DNA from: Chlorobaculum tepidum TLS
Lineage (GTDB): Bacteria; Bacteroidota; Chlorobiia; Chlorobiales; Chlorobiaceae
DNA length: 64,000 bases
Reading direction: 5' to 3'
NCBI RefSeq assembly: GCF_000006985.1
Contig: NC_002932.3
Location: 782,890 to 846,889, forward strand
The translations under genes were made by a program, and so were the position numbers. The notes under the pieces were generated by a model that worked only from the letters and a program-made list of their open reading frames with translations, made no database searches and was not told where the DNA came from. Within the stretch, counting starts at the first letter, position 1, and each line of letters opens with the position of its first letter. Positions 51,999-62,162 of this stretch are shown one piece after another.

Positions 51999-53072
51999 GT
52001 GAGTCTGCATCAGAAGAAACATCCCCATCTTGAAAAACTGCTTGAAACGTCAAGGCCCATAAAGCTTGACAGTTCGTCCAAAGTGCTGATTCTGAGCGAT
52101 CTGCACATGGGTAACGGCGGGCGGCGTGACGAGTTCCGGCGAAATTCGGAGCTTGTTCGTTCGATGCTTCAGGACTATTACCTGCCGGGTGGGTACAGCC
52201 TTGTGCTGAACGGCGATATTGAGGAGCTCTTCAAGTTTTCGGTCGAAGATATAACCAAGGTATGGGGCCATATCTACGATCTGTTTCTGCAATTCGAGAA
52301 GAACGGGTTTTTCTGGAAGACCTACGGCAACCACGACTCCGATCTTTTCGAGGAGCGGAATTACCCGCTTTCGAAACATCTGCTCGAATCGATCAGGTTT
52401 CAGTACGGGGATGAGGTGATGCTGCTCTTTCACGGTCACCAGGCCTCTATTCTGCTCTGGGAGACCTACCCGCTCGTCAGCCGTGCGGTTGTTCTGTTCC
52501 TGCGATACGTGGCTAAGCCCATCGGCATTCGCAACTTTTCGACAGCCTACAACAGCCGTCGCAGGTTTGCCATCGAAAAATCGATCTACGAATTTTCGAA
52601 CCAGGCCAAAATCGTCTCGATCATCGGTCACACCCATCGCCCGCTGTTTGAGTCGCTCTCGAAGGTCGATCATCTCAAATACAAGATCGAGGAACTTTGC
52701 CGCCAGTACCCTTCAGCCCTGCCGGAGGAGCGCCTGGCCATCCAGGAGCGGATCGGCGAGCTGAAGGCGATGCTCGATGCCTGTTTCACGGAGGGCAAGA
52801 AGATCGGTCTGCGGAGCGGACGTTACAACAACATCGCCATTCCAAGCGTCTTCAACTCGGGTTGCGCCATCGGCAAGCGGGGCGTCACTGCGCTCGAAAT
52901 CGACGGCGACCGCATCCGGCTGGTTTACTGGTTCAAGGAAAAGCAGGGGCGTCGCTTCGTTAGCGACCGCAACAGCGAACCGGAACAGCTTGGTGATACC
53001 GGTTTTTACCGCATCGTGCTGAACGAGGACCATCTGGATTATGTGTTCTCGCGGATCAGGCTGCTGGCTTGA
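51999..53072 (+). CDS. Calcineurin-like metallophosphoesterase (first of a tandem pair)
   Basis: About 357 residues from GTG 51999, chosen because the paralogue downstream begins at the equivalent place; the frame is open from 51849. Metal-site motifs in order: SDLHMGNGGRRDEF (DxH), NGDIEELF (GD), YGNHDSD (GNHD), FHGHQAS (GH) and IGHTHRP (GHTH). The C-terminal portion has NSGCAIGKRGVTALEI. This is a cytosolic phosphatase or nucleotidase-type enzyme; substrate unknown. A highly similar gene follows after 134 bases, and both end with the same VFSRIRLLA, showing tandem duplication. Confidence 0.85.
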   Translation: MSLHQKKHPHLEKLLETSRPIKLDSSSKVLILSDLHMGNGGRRDEFRRNSELVRSMLQDYYLPGGYSLVLNGDIEELFKFSVEDITKVWGHIYDLFLQFEKNGFFWKTYGNHDSDLFEERNYPLSKHLLESIRFQYGDEVMLLFHGHQASILLWETYPLVSRAVVLFLRYVAKPIGIRNFSTAYNSRRRFAIEKSIYEFSNQAKIVSIIGHTHRPLFESLSKVDHLKYKIEELCRQYPSALPEERLAIQERIGELKAMLDACFTEGKKIGLRSGRYNNIAIPSVFNSGCAIGKRGVTALEIDGDRIRLVYWFKEKQGRRFVSDRNSEPEQLGDTGFYRIVLNEDHLDYVFSRIRLLA

Positions 53073-53206
53073 AAAAAGAACCCGGTCCGATAAGGCGGAT
53101 GGAGTCTGTTCGGATGAAGAGAGTTTGCTGGAATTTTGCAACGTGCCGATGTGAAAAGGCTTACCTTTGCTGAAGCAAACCGGTCTTTTCATCCAGCTGG
53201 CGGTAC

Positions 53207-54267
53207 ATGACGCGCTATTCCAATCTTGAACGGCTTCTGCATACCTCGGAAACGATCGGGATTGATCGCGCCTCGCGGGTGGTGGTGTTCAGCGATCTGC
53301 ATCTTGGGGATGGCGGGCGCAACGATGAATTCCGGCACAACGCCCAGCTGTTCGAAACGGTGCTGCGCCAGCGGTACCTTGCTGGTGGATTCAGCCTTGT
53401 GCTGAACGGCGATATCGAGGAGTTGTTCAAATTCGATCTCAATGCCATCGCCGCTGCATGGGACGGGCTGTATGAGCTGCTGCTTGCTTTCAATCGCAAC
53501 GGCTTCTTCCGGAAGTTGTTCGGCAACCACGATCACGGTCTGCTCGATCACCACGACTACAAGCTCGCTTCCGCCCTGACTGAATCGCTGGCGTTGCGCT
53601 ACGAAGGCCAAATACTCCTTCTCTTTCACGGTCATCAGGCATCGCCGTTTCTGAACGAACCCTGCTCGGTTTTTAGCCGCGCGCTCTTCTACATTCTGCG
53701 CTACCTGGCCCGCCCATTCGGCGTTCGCAACTATTCGGTCTCCTACAGCAGCCGCAAGCGCTACGCCATCGAGCGTTCGGTTTACGAATTCTCGAACCGC
53801 TTCAAGCTCATTTCGATCATCGGCCACACGCATCGTCCACTTTTTGAATCGATGTCCAAGCTTGATTACCTGAACTACCGCCTCGAAGAGCTGTGCCGCA
53901 GCTATGCTCCGGCTGATGCTGCGCGGCAACAGGCAATCGAGATCGAAATTGCTGAGGTCAGGTCTGAGCTTGAATCGTGCTACCGGAATGGCTTCCGCAA
54001 AAGCCTGCGCAGGGGCGCTACGACACCATCGCCATTCCGAGTATCTTTAATTCAGGCTGTTGCATCGGGAAACGCGGCATTACCGCCATTGAGATCGAAG
54101 ACGGCATGATCCGTCTCGTTTACTGGACGCGCGATGTCCAGAAATATCGCTACTCCGGTGAGCGCCTGCACACCGTTGAGGAGCTTGGCAATAGCGGCAT
54201 CTACCGCGCCGTGTTGAATGAGGATTACCTCGATTACGTGTTTTCGAGGATCAGACTTCTGGCGTAA
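53207..54267 (+). pseudogene. Second metallophosphoesterase paralogue, frameshifted
   Basis: Paralogue of the preceding gene: SDLHLGDGGRNDEF, NGDIEELF, FGNHDHG, FHGHQAS and IGHTHRP are all intact in frame 53207-54109. Near 54015 (GCGCAGGGGCGCTAC) the frame changes. The C-terminal part (GRYDTIAIPSIFNSGC to VFSRIRLLA) continues in another frame to 54267, exactly as in the first copy. A loss of two bases or gain of one explains it. The core motifs remain, so a truncated protein could still be made, or this may be a sequence error. The ParA-like gene converges 38 bases beyond. Confidence 0.8.
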
Positions 54268-54305
54268 GAAAGAAGAGGTTTGACAGGATGAAGCGCTGAA
54301 CATTT

Positions 54306-55049
54306 TCAACGATCAATGCTCATTCTCACCTCTTCCCACAGCTTGTTGTAAGCTTGCGCGGCATTGCTTTTGGGGTGGGTGGCGTTGAGGGGGGCGCGGG
54401 TGAGGCCCATTTTTTCCACGTCGGAGCTGTAGGGGATCGTTTGGCGGAGCATCGCCGGATTGGCGCTGAACTCTTCGACGATTTCGCGGTGCATCGTTTT
54501 CCGCTTCTCCTCCATCGAAAAGAAACCGAAGATTTTCGAGCTGTCGAGGCCGTTTTGGGTGAAGAATTCAACGAGCTGGTTGAAAGTGCGGACGGAGAGG
54601 GTCGTCGGAATCACCGGCACCAGAATCATATCCGAGGCGCGAAAGACGCTTTCCGAGAGCAGCGTGAGGTTTGGCGGGCAGTCGAAGAATACGTAGCGGT
54701 ACTCCTCTTCGAGCCCTTCGAGGTTTTTCGAGAGCAGCTTCTTCGGTTTTTTCGATTCCGAAAGCTCGATGTCGAGGTTTCGGTAAGAGAGGTCTGAGGG
54801 GAGCAGATCGAGGTTGTCGAAGTCGGTCGCCTTGATGTTCTTCAGGATTTTGCTATTGCCTCTCAGGAATTTTTCGCTGTTGTACTTGCGCGAGGCCTTG
54901 ATCCGGAAGTAGAACGAGCTGGCACCCTGGGGGTCGAGGTCGCAGATCAGCACCGGGGTCGTTGGCGATGCGGCAAGGAACGAGAGGTTGACGGCGGCGG
55001 CTGTTTTGCCCACGCCGCCCTTGATGCTGTAAAGGGCGATGGTTTTCAT
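54306..55049 (-). CDS. ParA/MinD-type positioning ATPase (orphan ParA-like)
   Basis: 247 residues. Deviant Walker [16 protein letters not shown] at the N-terminus, switch region CDLDPQGAS and [11 protein letters not shown] (Walker B), as in ParA/Soj. No ParB gene is adjacent, and the partner is not chromosome partitioning in obvious form. It is the last gene of a minus-strand run ppk1 - repeat protein - CHAD protein - parA, separated from the CHAD gene by only 2 bases. Orphan ParA-like ATPases position cargoes such as carboxysomes or storage granules on the nucleoid. A role in distributing polyphosphate granules is inference from this context. Confidence 0.88.
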   Translation of the reverse strand: MKTIALYSIKGGVGKTAAAVNLSFLAASPTTPVLICDLDPQGASSFYFRIKASRKYNSEKFLRGNSKILKNIKATDFDNLDLLPSDLSYRNLDIELSESKKPKKLLSKNLEGLEEEYRYVFFDCPPNLTLLSESVFRASDMILVPVIPTTLSVRTFNQLVEFFTQNGLDSSKIFGFFSMEEKRKTMHREIVEEFSANPAMLRQTIPYSSDVEKMGLTRAPLNATHPKSNAAQAYNKLWEEVRMSIDR

Positions 55050-55051
55050 GT

Positions 55052-56620
55052 TCAGGCAAGTCCGGTCAACAGTTCATCGAACAGTTCCCCGGTTTCGTTG
55101 CTGTCGAATCCGGAGAAGATTTCGTGGAAATGTTCCCTGACTTTTTCCCTCTTACGGTAGAGCGTCGTAAGCAAACCGCCGATCGCTGCCGCTTCGCTGA
55201 TGCCGCCCCTGTCCGCCGGAATGGTTTCGAGGCGGCTTTGCAGGAACTCCATCTGCACCGTGAGGTCAACGAAGGTGCCGAGGTTGTCCTGCAACGTCTT
55301 CATCTGCCGGAGCACCTGTGCGGTGGCTTTCGGAGGGAAGAGCGACGCGAAGAATTCAAGCAGGTAACGGAGCTTTTTGCAGTCGATGCGCAGCTCGTGA
55401 AGTTCGGCATCACTCGTTTCACTGCCAGTACGCCGTCCATGCACGAGGACCTTTTTCAGCGCTTTCCTGATCGTCTTCGCTGCCACATCGCCCGTTGGTT
55501 CTGCGGCGAGTGGCGCGGTTTCCGGATCGGGAAGTTCTCCCTCCGCGATGAACTCCTTCAGCGAGGTCATAAAACCGGAATATTCCCTGCCTGTAAGGTA
55601 GCGACAGAATTGTCTGTGATGCAAACGTTTATCTGCTTCGAGATCGCTGAAAAAGGGATCGAGTGCCGGTCTCAATGATGGTGGCAGAAGGCTGGTATAC
55701 TCTTCGCGCCGCAACAGATAGACATCGCTGTCTCGCAGGTCGTTGGTGCGTTTGCCGAGTTCGCGCAGGCCGGCAAGCATCCATGCGGTTTTTTCGGGAT
55801 CGAACACGCCGTTGAGCAGCCGGAGGATCGAGCGGCTTCTGCGGATGGCGACGCGAAAATCGTGCAGGAACTCGGAGTCGATGTCCTTGCGGATTCCCTC
55901 TTCATTCGCCTCCATGATTGAAGTTGTGAACTGCAGGAGCCGCCGGACATTTTCGTGGATGGATGCGTGGGCATCGAGTTGCAGGCGAAGCTTCGAGGAG
56001 TAGCCTCTGCCGAGCGGTTCGGCGGCCTCCATGATGGTCATGAAGCGCTCCTTGAAGCTGACGATCCGGTAGGCATCAACCGACTCCGGCAGTGCCATCA
56101 GCATCGGCGACAGCTCCTTGTGGTAGCCTTTGAGCGGCGTGATCGAAAAGTGTTGCGGAAAGACCGTTTTGCTGGTTTTGTCCACTGGATGGAGTGACTC
56201 GTGATCGAGCGTCGCGACGGTTTTGTTGTCCCGGTTCAGAATCCGCCATGACGAGATGAAGCGGTCAACGGCGCAGCGGTTGATGAAGGCGCGGAGCGTG
56301 CTGCACTGCAAGAGACGTTTGCGCACCTTTCCCTCCGGAAGGTCGGTAGCGAAGAAGCTTGGTGGTGTCTGGGCGAGGGGAGTCTCGGCTTCCACCGCAC
56401 CGCTCTCGAGATCGATGATCGACAGGGTTCCTTTTCTGTGCATCACCGCCAGGCCGTTGCGGAACGCCTCCTCCTCGAAGGTGTCGTAGAAGACAAGCCG
56501 CTCCCGGCGCGAGGAATGCTTGCCAAGGCTCCACCCTTCAGGCAGGTTCTGTCCGACCGACTGAACCAGCGGCATTTGGCCGTTGATTCGGAAAAAAAGA
56601 GACCCCTGGGTGTCGCTCAT
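55052..56620 (-). CDS. CHAD-domain protein (polyphosphate-binding type)
   Basis: 522 residues. The C-terminal ~290 residues are a CHAD domain, an alpha-helical bundle rich in conserved His/Arg/Lys: [19 protein letters not shown] near 258 and [19 protein letters not shown] near 415 are the two hallmark helices. CHAD proteins bind inorganic polyphosphate and localise to its granules. The N-terminal ~220 residues are not clearly recognised; a degenerate CYTH-like domain is possible. It lies between the CSGN-repeat gene (20 bases) and the ParA-like gene (2 bases) in the ppk1 run. Confidence 0.88.
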   Translation of the reverse strand: MSDTQGSLFFRINGQMPLVQSVGQNLPEGWSLGKHSSRRERLVFYDTFEEEAFRNGLAVMHRKGTLSIIDLESGAVEAETPLAQTPPSFFATDLPEGKVRKRLLQCSTLRAFINRCAVDRFISSWRILNRDNKTVATLDHESLHPVDKTSKTVFPQHFSITPLKGYHKELSPMLMALPESVDAYRIVSFKERFMTIMEAAEPLGRGYSSKLRLQLDAHASIHENVRRLLQFTTSIMEANEEGIRKDIDSEFLHDFRVAIRRSRSILRLLNGVFDPEKTAWMLAGLRELGKRTNDLRDSDVYLLRREEYTSLLPPSLRPALDPFFSDLEADKRLHHRQFCRYLTGREYSGFMTSLKEFIAEGELPDPETAPLAAEPTGDVAAKTIRKALKKVLVHGRRTGSETSDAELHELRIDCKKLRYLLEFFASLFPPKATAQVLRQMKTLQDNLGTFVDLTVQMEFLQSRLETIPADRGGISEAAAIGGLLTTLYRKREKVREHFHEIFSGFDSNETGELFDELLTGLA

Positions 56621-56640
56621 AGGCTCTCGGTTTTGAGCGG

Positions 56641-57462
56641 TTATGAAGACAATGCTTCGAGTTGACTGCTATCAGTCTTCCGGCAGCAGCAGCGTACTGT
56701 TCCGCCATGGACGACCCTGATGCAGTTCCGGTCCGATTCCGGCCCTGTGACATCACAGGCGAGTATCGGATTGCCGGAACAGTCAAGCTCACCCTCGACC
56801 CGTTTTGGAAAGCGCTTGAGGTTCATGAGTCGGTTGCCGGAGCAGTTGAAGTTGCCCGAGACCTCAACCGGCCCGTGCGCGAGATTTTCCAGCAGGTTGT
56901 TTGCACAGGAGAAGTCGCCGTTGACGAACTCCGGAGCACCGTCAAGCGAAACGAGCAGGTTCGAGGAGCAGTCGAAACCGGCATGGACTTCGTCAGGCGC
57001 GCCCAGGAGCGAGCGCAAGCGGTTGCCGGAGCAGTTGAATGCGCCGGTTTCGATTGGGCCGCCATAGAGCGAAACAAGCTGGTTGTCGGAGCAGTCGAAG
57101 TACCCCTTTACTTTTTTTGGCGCACCCAGGAGCGAAATCAGGCGGTTTCCGGAGCAGAGGAAATCTCCTTTCACCTTCGATGGCCCGCCCTTCAGGCACG
57201 AGAGCTGGTTGGACGAACAGTTGAAATCGCCGTTGACTTTTTCCGGTCCTCCTTCGAGCGAGACGATTTCGTTGCCGGAGCAGTCGAAGCTGCCGGTGAT
57301 CCGGGGCGCGCCTTCGAGGGTCGTCAACCGGTTTCCGGAGCAGTTGAATGAGCCTTCGACGATTTCAGGACACCCTTCAAGCGAGGTCAGTCCCCTGTTC
57401 GAGCAATCGATATCGCCCGTACCATCGAGCGTGCCCATAATATCTCTGAATGTGCGCATCAT
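56641..57462 (-). CDS. Tandem-repeat protein with CSGN-type repeats
   Basis: 273 residues containing about eleven tandem repeats of roughly 21 residues from residue 18 to about 245. The consensus is F-x-C-S-x-N-x-L-x-S-L-x-G-x-P-x-x-V-x-G-x. Nearly every repeat has one Cys followed by Ser-Gly/Ser-Asn. This resembles a short leucine-rich-repeat solenoid with an inward Cys/Asn ladder. No signal peptide, no catalytic motif. It sits between ppk1 (198 bases) and the CHAD gene (20 bases) on the same strand, so a scaffold role in polyphosphate metabolism is an inference. A C-terminal tail with VRCCCRKTDSS is Cys-rich. Confidence 0.75.
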   Translation of the reverse strand: MMRTFRDIMGTLDGTGDIDCSNRGLTSLEGCPEIVEGSFNCSGNRLTTLEGAPRITGSFDCSGNEIVSLEGGPEKVNGDFNCSSNQLSCLKGGPSKVKGDFLCSGNRLISLLGAPKKVKGYFDCSDNQLVSLYGGPIETGAFNCSGNRLRSLLGAPDEVHAGFDCSSNLLVSLDGAPEFVNGDFSCANNLLENLAHGPVEVSGNFNCSGNRLMNLKRFPKRVEGELDCSGNPILACDVTGPESDRNCIRVVHGGTVRCCCRKTDSSQLEALSS

Positions 57463-57660
57463 TGCGAAACGTTGATGATTCGATGCCGGTCACGGCCCTT
57501 TCGGGAGGGCATCGGATTGAACAGATTTTTCAGTATGTACGATAGACAACTTAGCTGATCGATGCCGGATATATCGTTCATTTGCAAAGTGTTAACGGAA
57601 TCGTCACCAATCTGTTGCCGTTCCGGGGCCTTTTCAGGCCGTCCTTGAACCGTGACCGGA

Positions 57661-59847
57661 TCAGTTCAGACCCAGGCGTCCCTTGATGCCGGTTGTTTTT
57701 TTCTTCTGCGTGCGGCGTTTCATGAAGCGCTCCTGACTGTTGACTTTCGGTGCGTCGTTGCGCACAAGGGTCCAATTGCCGTCCGGCCCGATTTTCCAGG
57801 CCTTGAGGTTGTCGCTAAGCTGGAGCTCGAGATCGTTTCTGACCCGCTCCACCAGTGAGGGGTCGAAAACCGGGAAGAGCGTTTCGACGCGGTCGTCGAG
57901 GTTGCGCGGCATGATGTCGGCGCTGCCGAGGTACAGCTCGGGCGAGCCTCCATTGGCGAAGTAGTAGGCGCGGCTGTGTTCGAGGTAGCGTCCGATGATG
58001 CTGATGACGCGAATATTCTCGCTGACGCCCGGAATACCCGGCTTGAGGCAGCAGATTCCTCTGACCACAAGGTCTATCTGCACTCCCGCACGTGATGCCC
58101 GGTAGAGTGCCTGGATGGTGGCCGGATCGACCAGCGAGTTCATCTTCATTATGATTCTGCCGCCGCTGCTTTTTCTTGCCAGGGCGATTTCGCGCTCGAT
58201 CATCTCGATGATCCGCTTTCTCGTATTGATCGGCGAGACAAGCAGAAAGCGGTAGCCGGTGTACCGGAAGTAGCCGGTCAGCGCGTTGAACAGCTCCGAG
58301 ACCTCTCCGGCGAGCAGTTCATCATCAGTAAAAAAGCTGTAGTCGGTGTAGAGCTTTCCGGTTGACGGGTTGTAGTTCCCTGTGCCGAGGTGCAGATAGC
58401 GCTTGAGTCCCTGCGGTTCACGGCGCACCACGAGTGTGAGTTTGGCGTGGGTTTTCAGGCCGGGCAAGCCGTAGATGACGTGCGCGCCGACATCTTCGAG
58501 CGCACGCGCCCACCCGATGTTGTTTTCTTCGTCGAATCTCGCCTTCAGTTCCACCAGCACCGCCACCTGCTTGCCCGATTCGGCGGCCTTCATCAGTGCC
58601 TTGACGATGGGGGAGTTGCTGCCGACCCGGTAGAGGGTCTGCTTGATGGAGAGTACATCGGGGTCGCTGGCCGCCCGGTCGATGAAATCGACCACCGGTT
58701 TGAACGAGTCGTAAGGATGGTAAAAGAGCAGGTCACCCGAACTGATGGCACTGAAAATGTCACCGTTTCGCTGCTCCTCGAACATGTTGAACGGGATGAA
58801 CGGCTCGTCCTTCAGTGATGGCCGGTCGATGTCGAGCAGCTCCATCAGGCAGCTCATGCCGAGCGCACCGTCGATTTCGTAAACGTTTTTTTCCTCGATT
58901 TCGAGGTTGTTTATCAGCAACTGTCGCACAAAATCGGGCATTTCGGGACTGATGTCAAGCCGCACGACGTTGCCGTATCGCCTTGACCTGACACCTTTTT
59001 CGATGGTTTGTAGCAGGTCGCCCGCCTCGTCCTCCTCGATCTCGATGTCGGCGTTACGGATAATGCGGAACTGGTGCGACTGCACGATCTTCATCGTTGG
59101 GAACAGCAGGCCGAGGTTCTGCTGGATCAACTCCTCGATCCAGAGAAACCTCATACAGGAGGGATCGTTGCCCAGACCCTCGATGTCGTTGAGTTTCAAT
59201 AGGCGCGGCAGCACGCTCGGCACCTTGACGCGGGCGAACTTCAGGTTGCCGTGCTCGACCTCGTCGAGTTCGATGGCCAGGTTCAGCGACAGGTTCGACA
59301 TGAAGGGGAAAGGGTGGCCGGTATCGAACGCCAGCGGCGTGAGTACCGGGTAGATCTCCTTGCGGAACCAGGCGTTCAGCACCGCCTGCTCTTTTTCTGG
59401 CAGATCGGCGAAATGGACGAAGGTGATGCCTTCCGCGGCGAGCGCCGGCAGGATGTCGCCGTACAGACAGGTATTGCGCAGCTTGAGCTGCTCGATTACC
59501 TCCGCTCTGATTCGTTCGAGCTGCTCGGATGGGGTGAGGCCGTCGATGGTCTTTTTGCGGATACCGGCCTCGACCTGCTTTTCGATACCGGCCACGCGGA
59601 TCATGAAAAATTCGTCGAGGTTGGAGCTGAAGATGGCAATGAATTTGACCCGTTCGATCAGCGGGTGCTGATCCTGGCGAATCGCTTCGTCGAGTACACG
59701 GCGGTTGAAGTGCAGCCAGCTCAGCTCACGATTGATGTAGAGCGACGGATCGCTCAAATCGGGCTTGTCACAGTGACCGTTGCCATTGAGTTGCTGATGC
59801 TCTGGCAGCAACGCCGCCTGAAGGTTTTCGGAATTGGCCGGGTTCAT
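57661..59847 (-). CDS. ppk1: Polyphosphate kinase 1
   Basis: 728 residues, usual for Ppk1. N-terminal domain with [13 protein letters not shown]; head domain with [14 protein letters not shown]. The catalytic C-terminal phospholipase-D-like domains carry the autophosphorylated His in [22 protein letters not shown] near residue 462, plus [12 protein letters not shown] near residue 567. It polymerises ATP phosphate into polyphosphate. The downstream minus-strand genes (repeat, CHAD, ParA) follow with short gaps, so the four may form an operon. Start ATG 59847. Confidence 0.95.
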   Translation of the reverse strand: MNPANSENLQAALLPEHQQLNGNGHCDKPDLSDPSLYINRELSWLHFNRRVLDEAIRQDQHPLIERVKFIAIFSSNLDEFFMIRVAGIEKQVEAGIRKKTIDGLTPSEQLERIRAEVIEQLKLRNTCLYGDILPALAAEGITFVHFADLPEKEQAVLNAWFRKEIYPVLTPLAFDTGHPFPFMSNLSLNLAIELDEVEHGNLKFARVKVPSVLPRLLKLNDIEGLGNDPSCMRFLWIEELIQQNLGLLFPTMKIVQSHQFRIIRNADIEIEEDEAGDLLQTIEKGVRSRRYGNVVRLDISPEMPDFVRQLLINNLEIEEKNVYEIDGALGMSCLMELLDIDRPSLKDEPFIPFNMFEEQRNGDIFSAISSGDLLFYHPYDSFKPVVDFIDRAASDPDVLSIKQTLYRVGSNSPIVKALMKAAESGKQVAVLVELKARFDEENNIGWARALEDVGAHVIYGLPGLKTHAKLTLVVRREPQGLKRYLHLGTGNYNPSTGKLYTDYSFFTDDELLAGEVSELFNALTGYFRYTGYRFLLVSPINTRKRIIEMIEREIALARKSSGGRIIMKMNSLVDPATIQALYRASRAGVQIDLVVRGICCLKPGIPGVSENIRVISIIGRYLEHSRAYYFANGGSPELYLGSADIMPRNLDDRVETLFPVFDPSLVERVRNDLELQLSDNLKAWKIGPDGNWTLVRNDAPKVNSQERFMKRRTQKKKTTGIKGRLGLN

Positions 59848-60008
59848 ATCGTGCGAACTGGAGCTGGATGTCCGTCATTCTGAGGTATCCGGGTTGTTTC
59901 CGGCGTACTTGTTTTACTGTGTACTGGCGAAATTAGCGAATAGTTCCCGCCGGAAAGGTTACAAACGTGTCAACTCTCTTTTTTTCCGACGGTTAAGCGG
60001 TCAGATGC

Positions 60009-60686
60009 TCAGGCGGTGAGCAGCGGGATGATTTCGGTGGGGTGTGAAACGAGCTTCGCTGCGCCGGTGGCGAGCAATTCATCGCCGGGACGGTAGCCCC
60101 AGGTAACGCCGAGGGGGTACATTCCGGCGGCGTTGGCGGTTTTCATGTCCACGCCGCTGTCGCCAACGTAGAGGATCGAGGCTGGCTCGACGCCAAGTTC
60201 TTTAGCAACAAGCAGCGCGCCGGTCGGATCGGGCTTCGGCGCGATGCCTTCGCGGAAACCCATGATGACGTCGAATTTCCATGGCGCGAGCAGCTCTTCG
60301 GCGCACTGGCGGGTGAAACGGTCGGGTTTGTTGGAGAGAATCGCCTTTTTCAGCCCCAGCCGGTCGATGGCGTCGAGCAGTTCGACGACGCCGTCGTAGG
60401 GGCGGGAGCTGTCGTTCCAGTGCTCGGCGTATCGCGCCTGCAGCTTTTTGAGCAGCGGCTCGGTGATGGCTTCGTCGTGGGCGCTTTCCGGCAGCGCTTT
60501 GCGCACCAGCTCACGCATTCCGAAGCCGACCATCGCCCGGCACGCTTCGACCGGATGGGTTGGGTAGCCCTCCTCTTCGAGCACCGAGTTGAGGCTGTAG
60601 GAGATGTCCGCGAGCGTGTCGAGGAGCGTGCCGTCCATGTCGAACACCACGGCGGAGAATTTCTGGGTAACTGAATGATTCATCAT
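60009..60686 (-). CDS. HAD-family phosphatase, phosphoglycolate phosphatase-like
   Basis: 225 residues. HAD motif 1 VFDMDGTLLDTLADI near residue 14, motif 2 ILSNKPDRF near 116, motif 3 GIAPKPDP near 146 and motif 4 YVGDSGVDMKTANAAG near 167, with an alpha-helical type 1 cap between motifs 1 and 2. Most like Gph phosphoglycolate phosphatases, but substrate cannot be read from sequence. Its start lies 3 bases after the methyltransferase stop, so the two are co-transcribed. Confidence 0.85.
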   Translation of the reverse strand: MMNHSVTQKFSAVVFDMDGTLLDTLADISYSLNSVLEEEGYPTHPVEACRAMVGFGMRELVRKALPESAHDEAITEPLLKKLQARYAEHWNDSSRPYDGVVELLDAIDRLGLKKAILSNKPDRFTRQCAEELLAPWKFDVIMGFREGIAPKPDPTGALLVAKELGVEPASILYVGDSGVDMKTANAAGMYPLGVTWGYRPGDELLATGAAKLVSHPTEIIPLLTA

Positions 60687-60689
60687 GTG

Positions 60690-61349
60690 TTAAGCCTTTG
60701 GTTTGACTGCGGTGACGAGGAACACCGGATAGTTTTTCAGGTTGCCCTCGCGGTTTTTCTTTTCGATGATGTGCGCAGTCATGAAGGAGACCCCCGCAAA
60801 TCCCGCCGATTCGAGGAGCGCTTGCAGCTCCGTGCGGTCGAAGCCGTGGTGCACCTTTTCGGTGGCGTCGTTGTGGAAAAGGCCGTCTTCGGCGTCGAGA
60901 TCGGCGATGGCAAGCGCACCGCCAGGCGACATGTGGCCGATCAGCTCCCGGAGGAAGCTCGCGGTGTCGGGAATGTGGTGCAGGGTCATGCTGCTGTAAA
61001 CGAAGTCGTAGTCGCGGTCAAGCCCGGCGGCCTCTTCGGGTCGGCTGAAGTCGAGGTGCAGCGGTGTGACGTTGGCGATGGCGCTTGCGGCGATCTTTTC
61101 GCCAAGCATCCGGAGCATTTCGCGCGAGCTGTCCACGGCGGTCAGCTGAAGGCAGTGCGGCGCGATGCGGGTCGTTACGAGGCCCGTTCCGCAGCCGAAT
61201 TCGAGTGCATTCGCGGGCTTGCCCACCGGCATATGCGCGATGATCGCGCGGGCGACCGCATCGGCAAGCGCCGCGCGAATGGCGTTGGCATCCCACTCGG
61301 CAGCTTTGTTATCGAAGCGCCCGGTATCGGTCCAGTTCTGTTCGCTCAT
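60690..61349 (-). CDS. Class I SAM-dependent methyltransferase
   Basis: 219 residues. The SAM-binding motif ALEFGCGTGLVTTRIAP is near residue 47, followed by VDSSREMLRML (acidic loop) and the post-motif IADLDAEDGLFHN. Rossmann-like class I fold, most like small-molecule methyltransferases of the UbiE/Methyltransf_25 type. Substrate is not known. It is the first gene of a two-gene unit with the HAD phosphatase; the divergent acyltransferase lies 255 bases away. Confidence 0.85.
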   Translation of the reverse strand: MSEQNWTDTGRFDNKAAEWDANAIRAALADAVARAIIAHMPVGKPANALEFGCGTGLVTTRIAPHCLQLTAVDSSREMLRMLGEKIAASAIANVTPLHLDFSRPEEAAGLDRDYDFVYSSMTLHHIPDTASFLRELIGHMSPGGALAIADLDAEDGLFHNDATEKVHHGFDRTELQALLESAGFAGVSFMTAHIIEKKNREGNLKNYPVFLVTAVKPKA

Positions 61350-61604
61350 CGTTGTTCAGCGGTTATGCGGTTCATCGGAAATCGGCAGCAGTAGCTGACC
61401 GCGCACAATATAAGGCTCACCAATCAAGAGTAAAAACCGGAAGAGCGGCCATTCGAGTCGCCTCATCATGCGGCCCGCAGAAGTTGCCAAATCGTTGCCA
61501 CCCCTCCACAAACGCCCAACAATCCACAGTTAATTTTGAACGTCGGCAGATGAGTCTGTCTCATTCAAATTCCATACGGCATAGAGGTCCTATAAGAATT
61601 TTCC

Positions 61605-62162
61605 ATGAACCGATTCCTCGAACTTCTGCGCAGGCCTTTGCCGCACTTGAGTACACGGGATGCTGTGCTGCTCAGGTTGCTTATGGTACCAAACCTGTTG
61701 CTTGTCGAGGTCGAGGAGGCCGAAGAGCTTCGGAAAACCGGTTCGTCGCCCTGCATCTATGCATTCAACCACAACAATGCTTTCGAATCGCTGTTCGTGC
61801 CGGCACTGCTCATCTGGCTGCTTGGCAGCTGGCGCGTCAGTTTCGTGATCGACTGGATGTTTGGTCAGCTGCCTGTTGTCGGCTGGCTGATGCAGCGGAT
61901 CGAACCGGTTTACGTGTGGCACAAGCGCTCGACCGTGCCTTTTCTCGAACGCCGCCGTGTGAAAGCGGCCTCGTCGTCGAGCCGCGACGAGTGCATCCGG
62001 CGGCTTGATGCGGGCGCGAGCATCGGCATTTTCCCCGAAGGTACGCGCAACGCCGATCCATTTCGCCTGCTCAAGGCGAAGCCAGGCATTGGCTACATCG
62101 CGCTCGAATCGGTGGCTTTGCCATTCCGAACGGAGGTGGCCACATTGGCGGGTTTCTCGTAA
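61605..62162 (+). CDS. PlsC-like acyltransferase, C-terminally shortened
   Basis: 185 residues. The acyltransferase motif NHNNAFES near residue 52 replaces the usual NHxxxxD catalytic box (Asp changed to Glu/Ser context), and FPEGTRNADPFRLLKAKPG near 145 is the acyl-acceptor phosphate-binding motif. The protein ends shortly after GIGYIALES. Related enzymes continue with another 40-60 residues from that point, so this is either truncated or a short variant. A lysophospholipid acylation role is expected if active. Confidence 0.7.
   Translation: MNRFLELLRRPLPHLSTRDAVLLRLLMVPNLLLVEVEEAEELRKTGSSPCIYAFNHNNAFESLFVPALLIWLLGSWRVSFVIDWMFGQLPVVGWLMQRIEPVYVWHKRSTVPFLERRRVKAASSSSRDECIRRLDAGASIGIFPEGTRNADPFRLLKAKPGIGYIALESVALPFRTEVATLAGFS

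Noticed and set aside
54306-55049. Chromosome-partitioning ParA of a ParAB-parS system
   Set aside because: No parB gene or parS-like 16-bp palindromes seen nearby; the neighbours are polyphosphate-linked instead.
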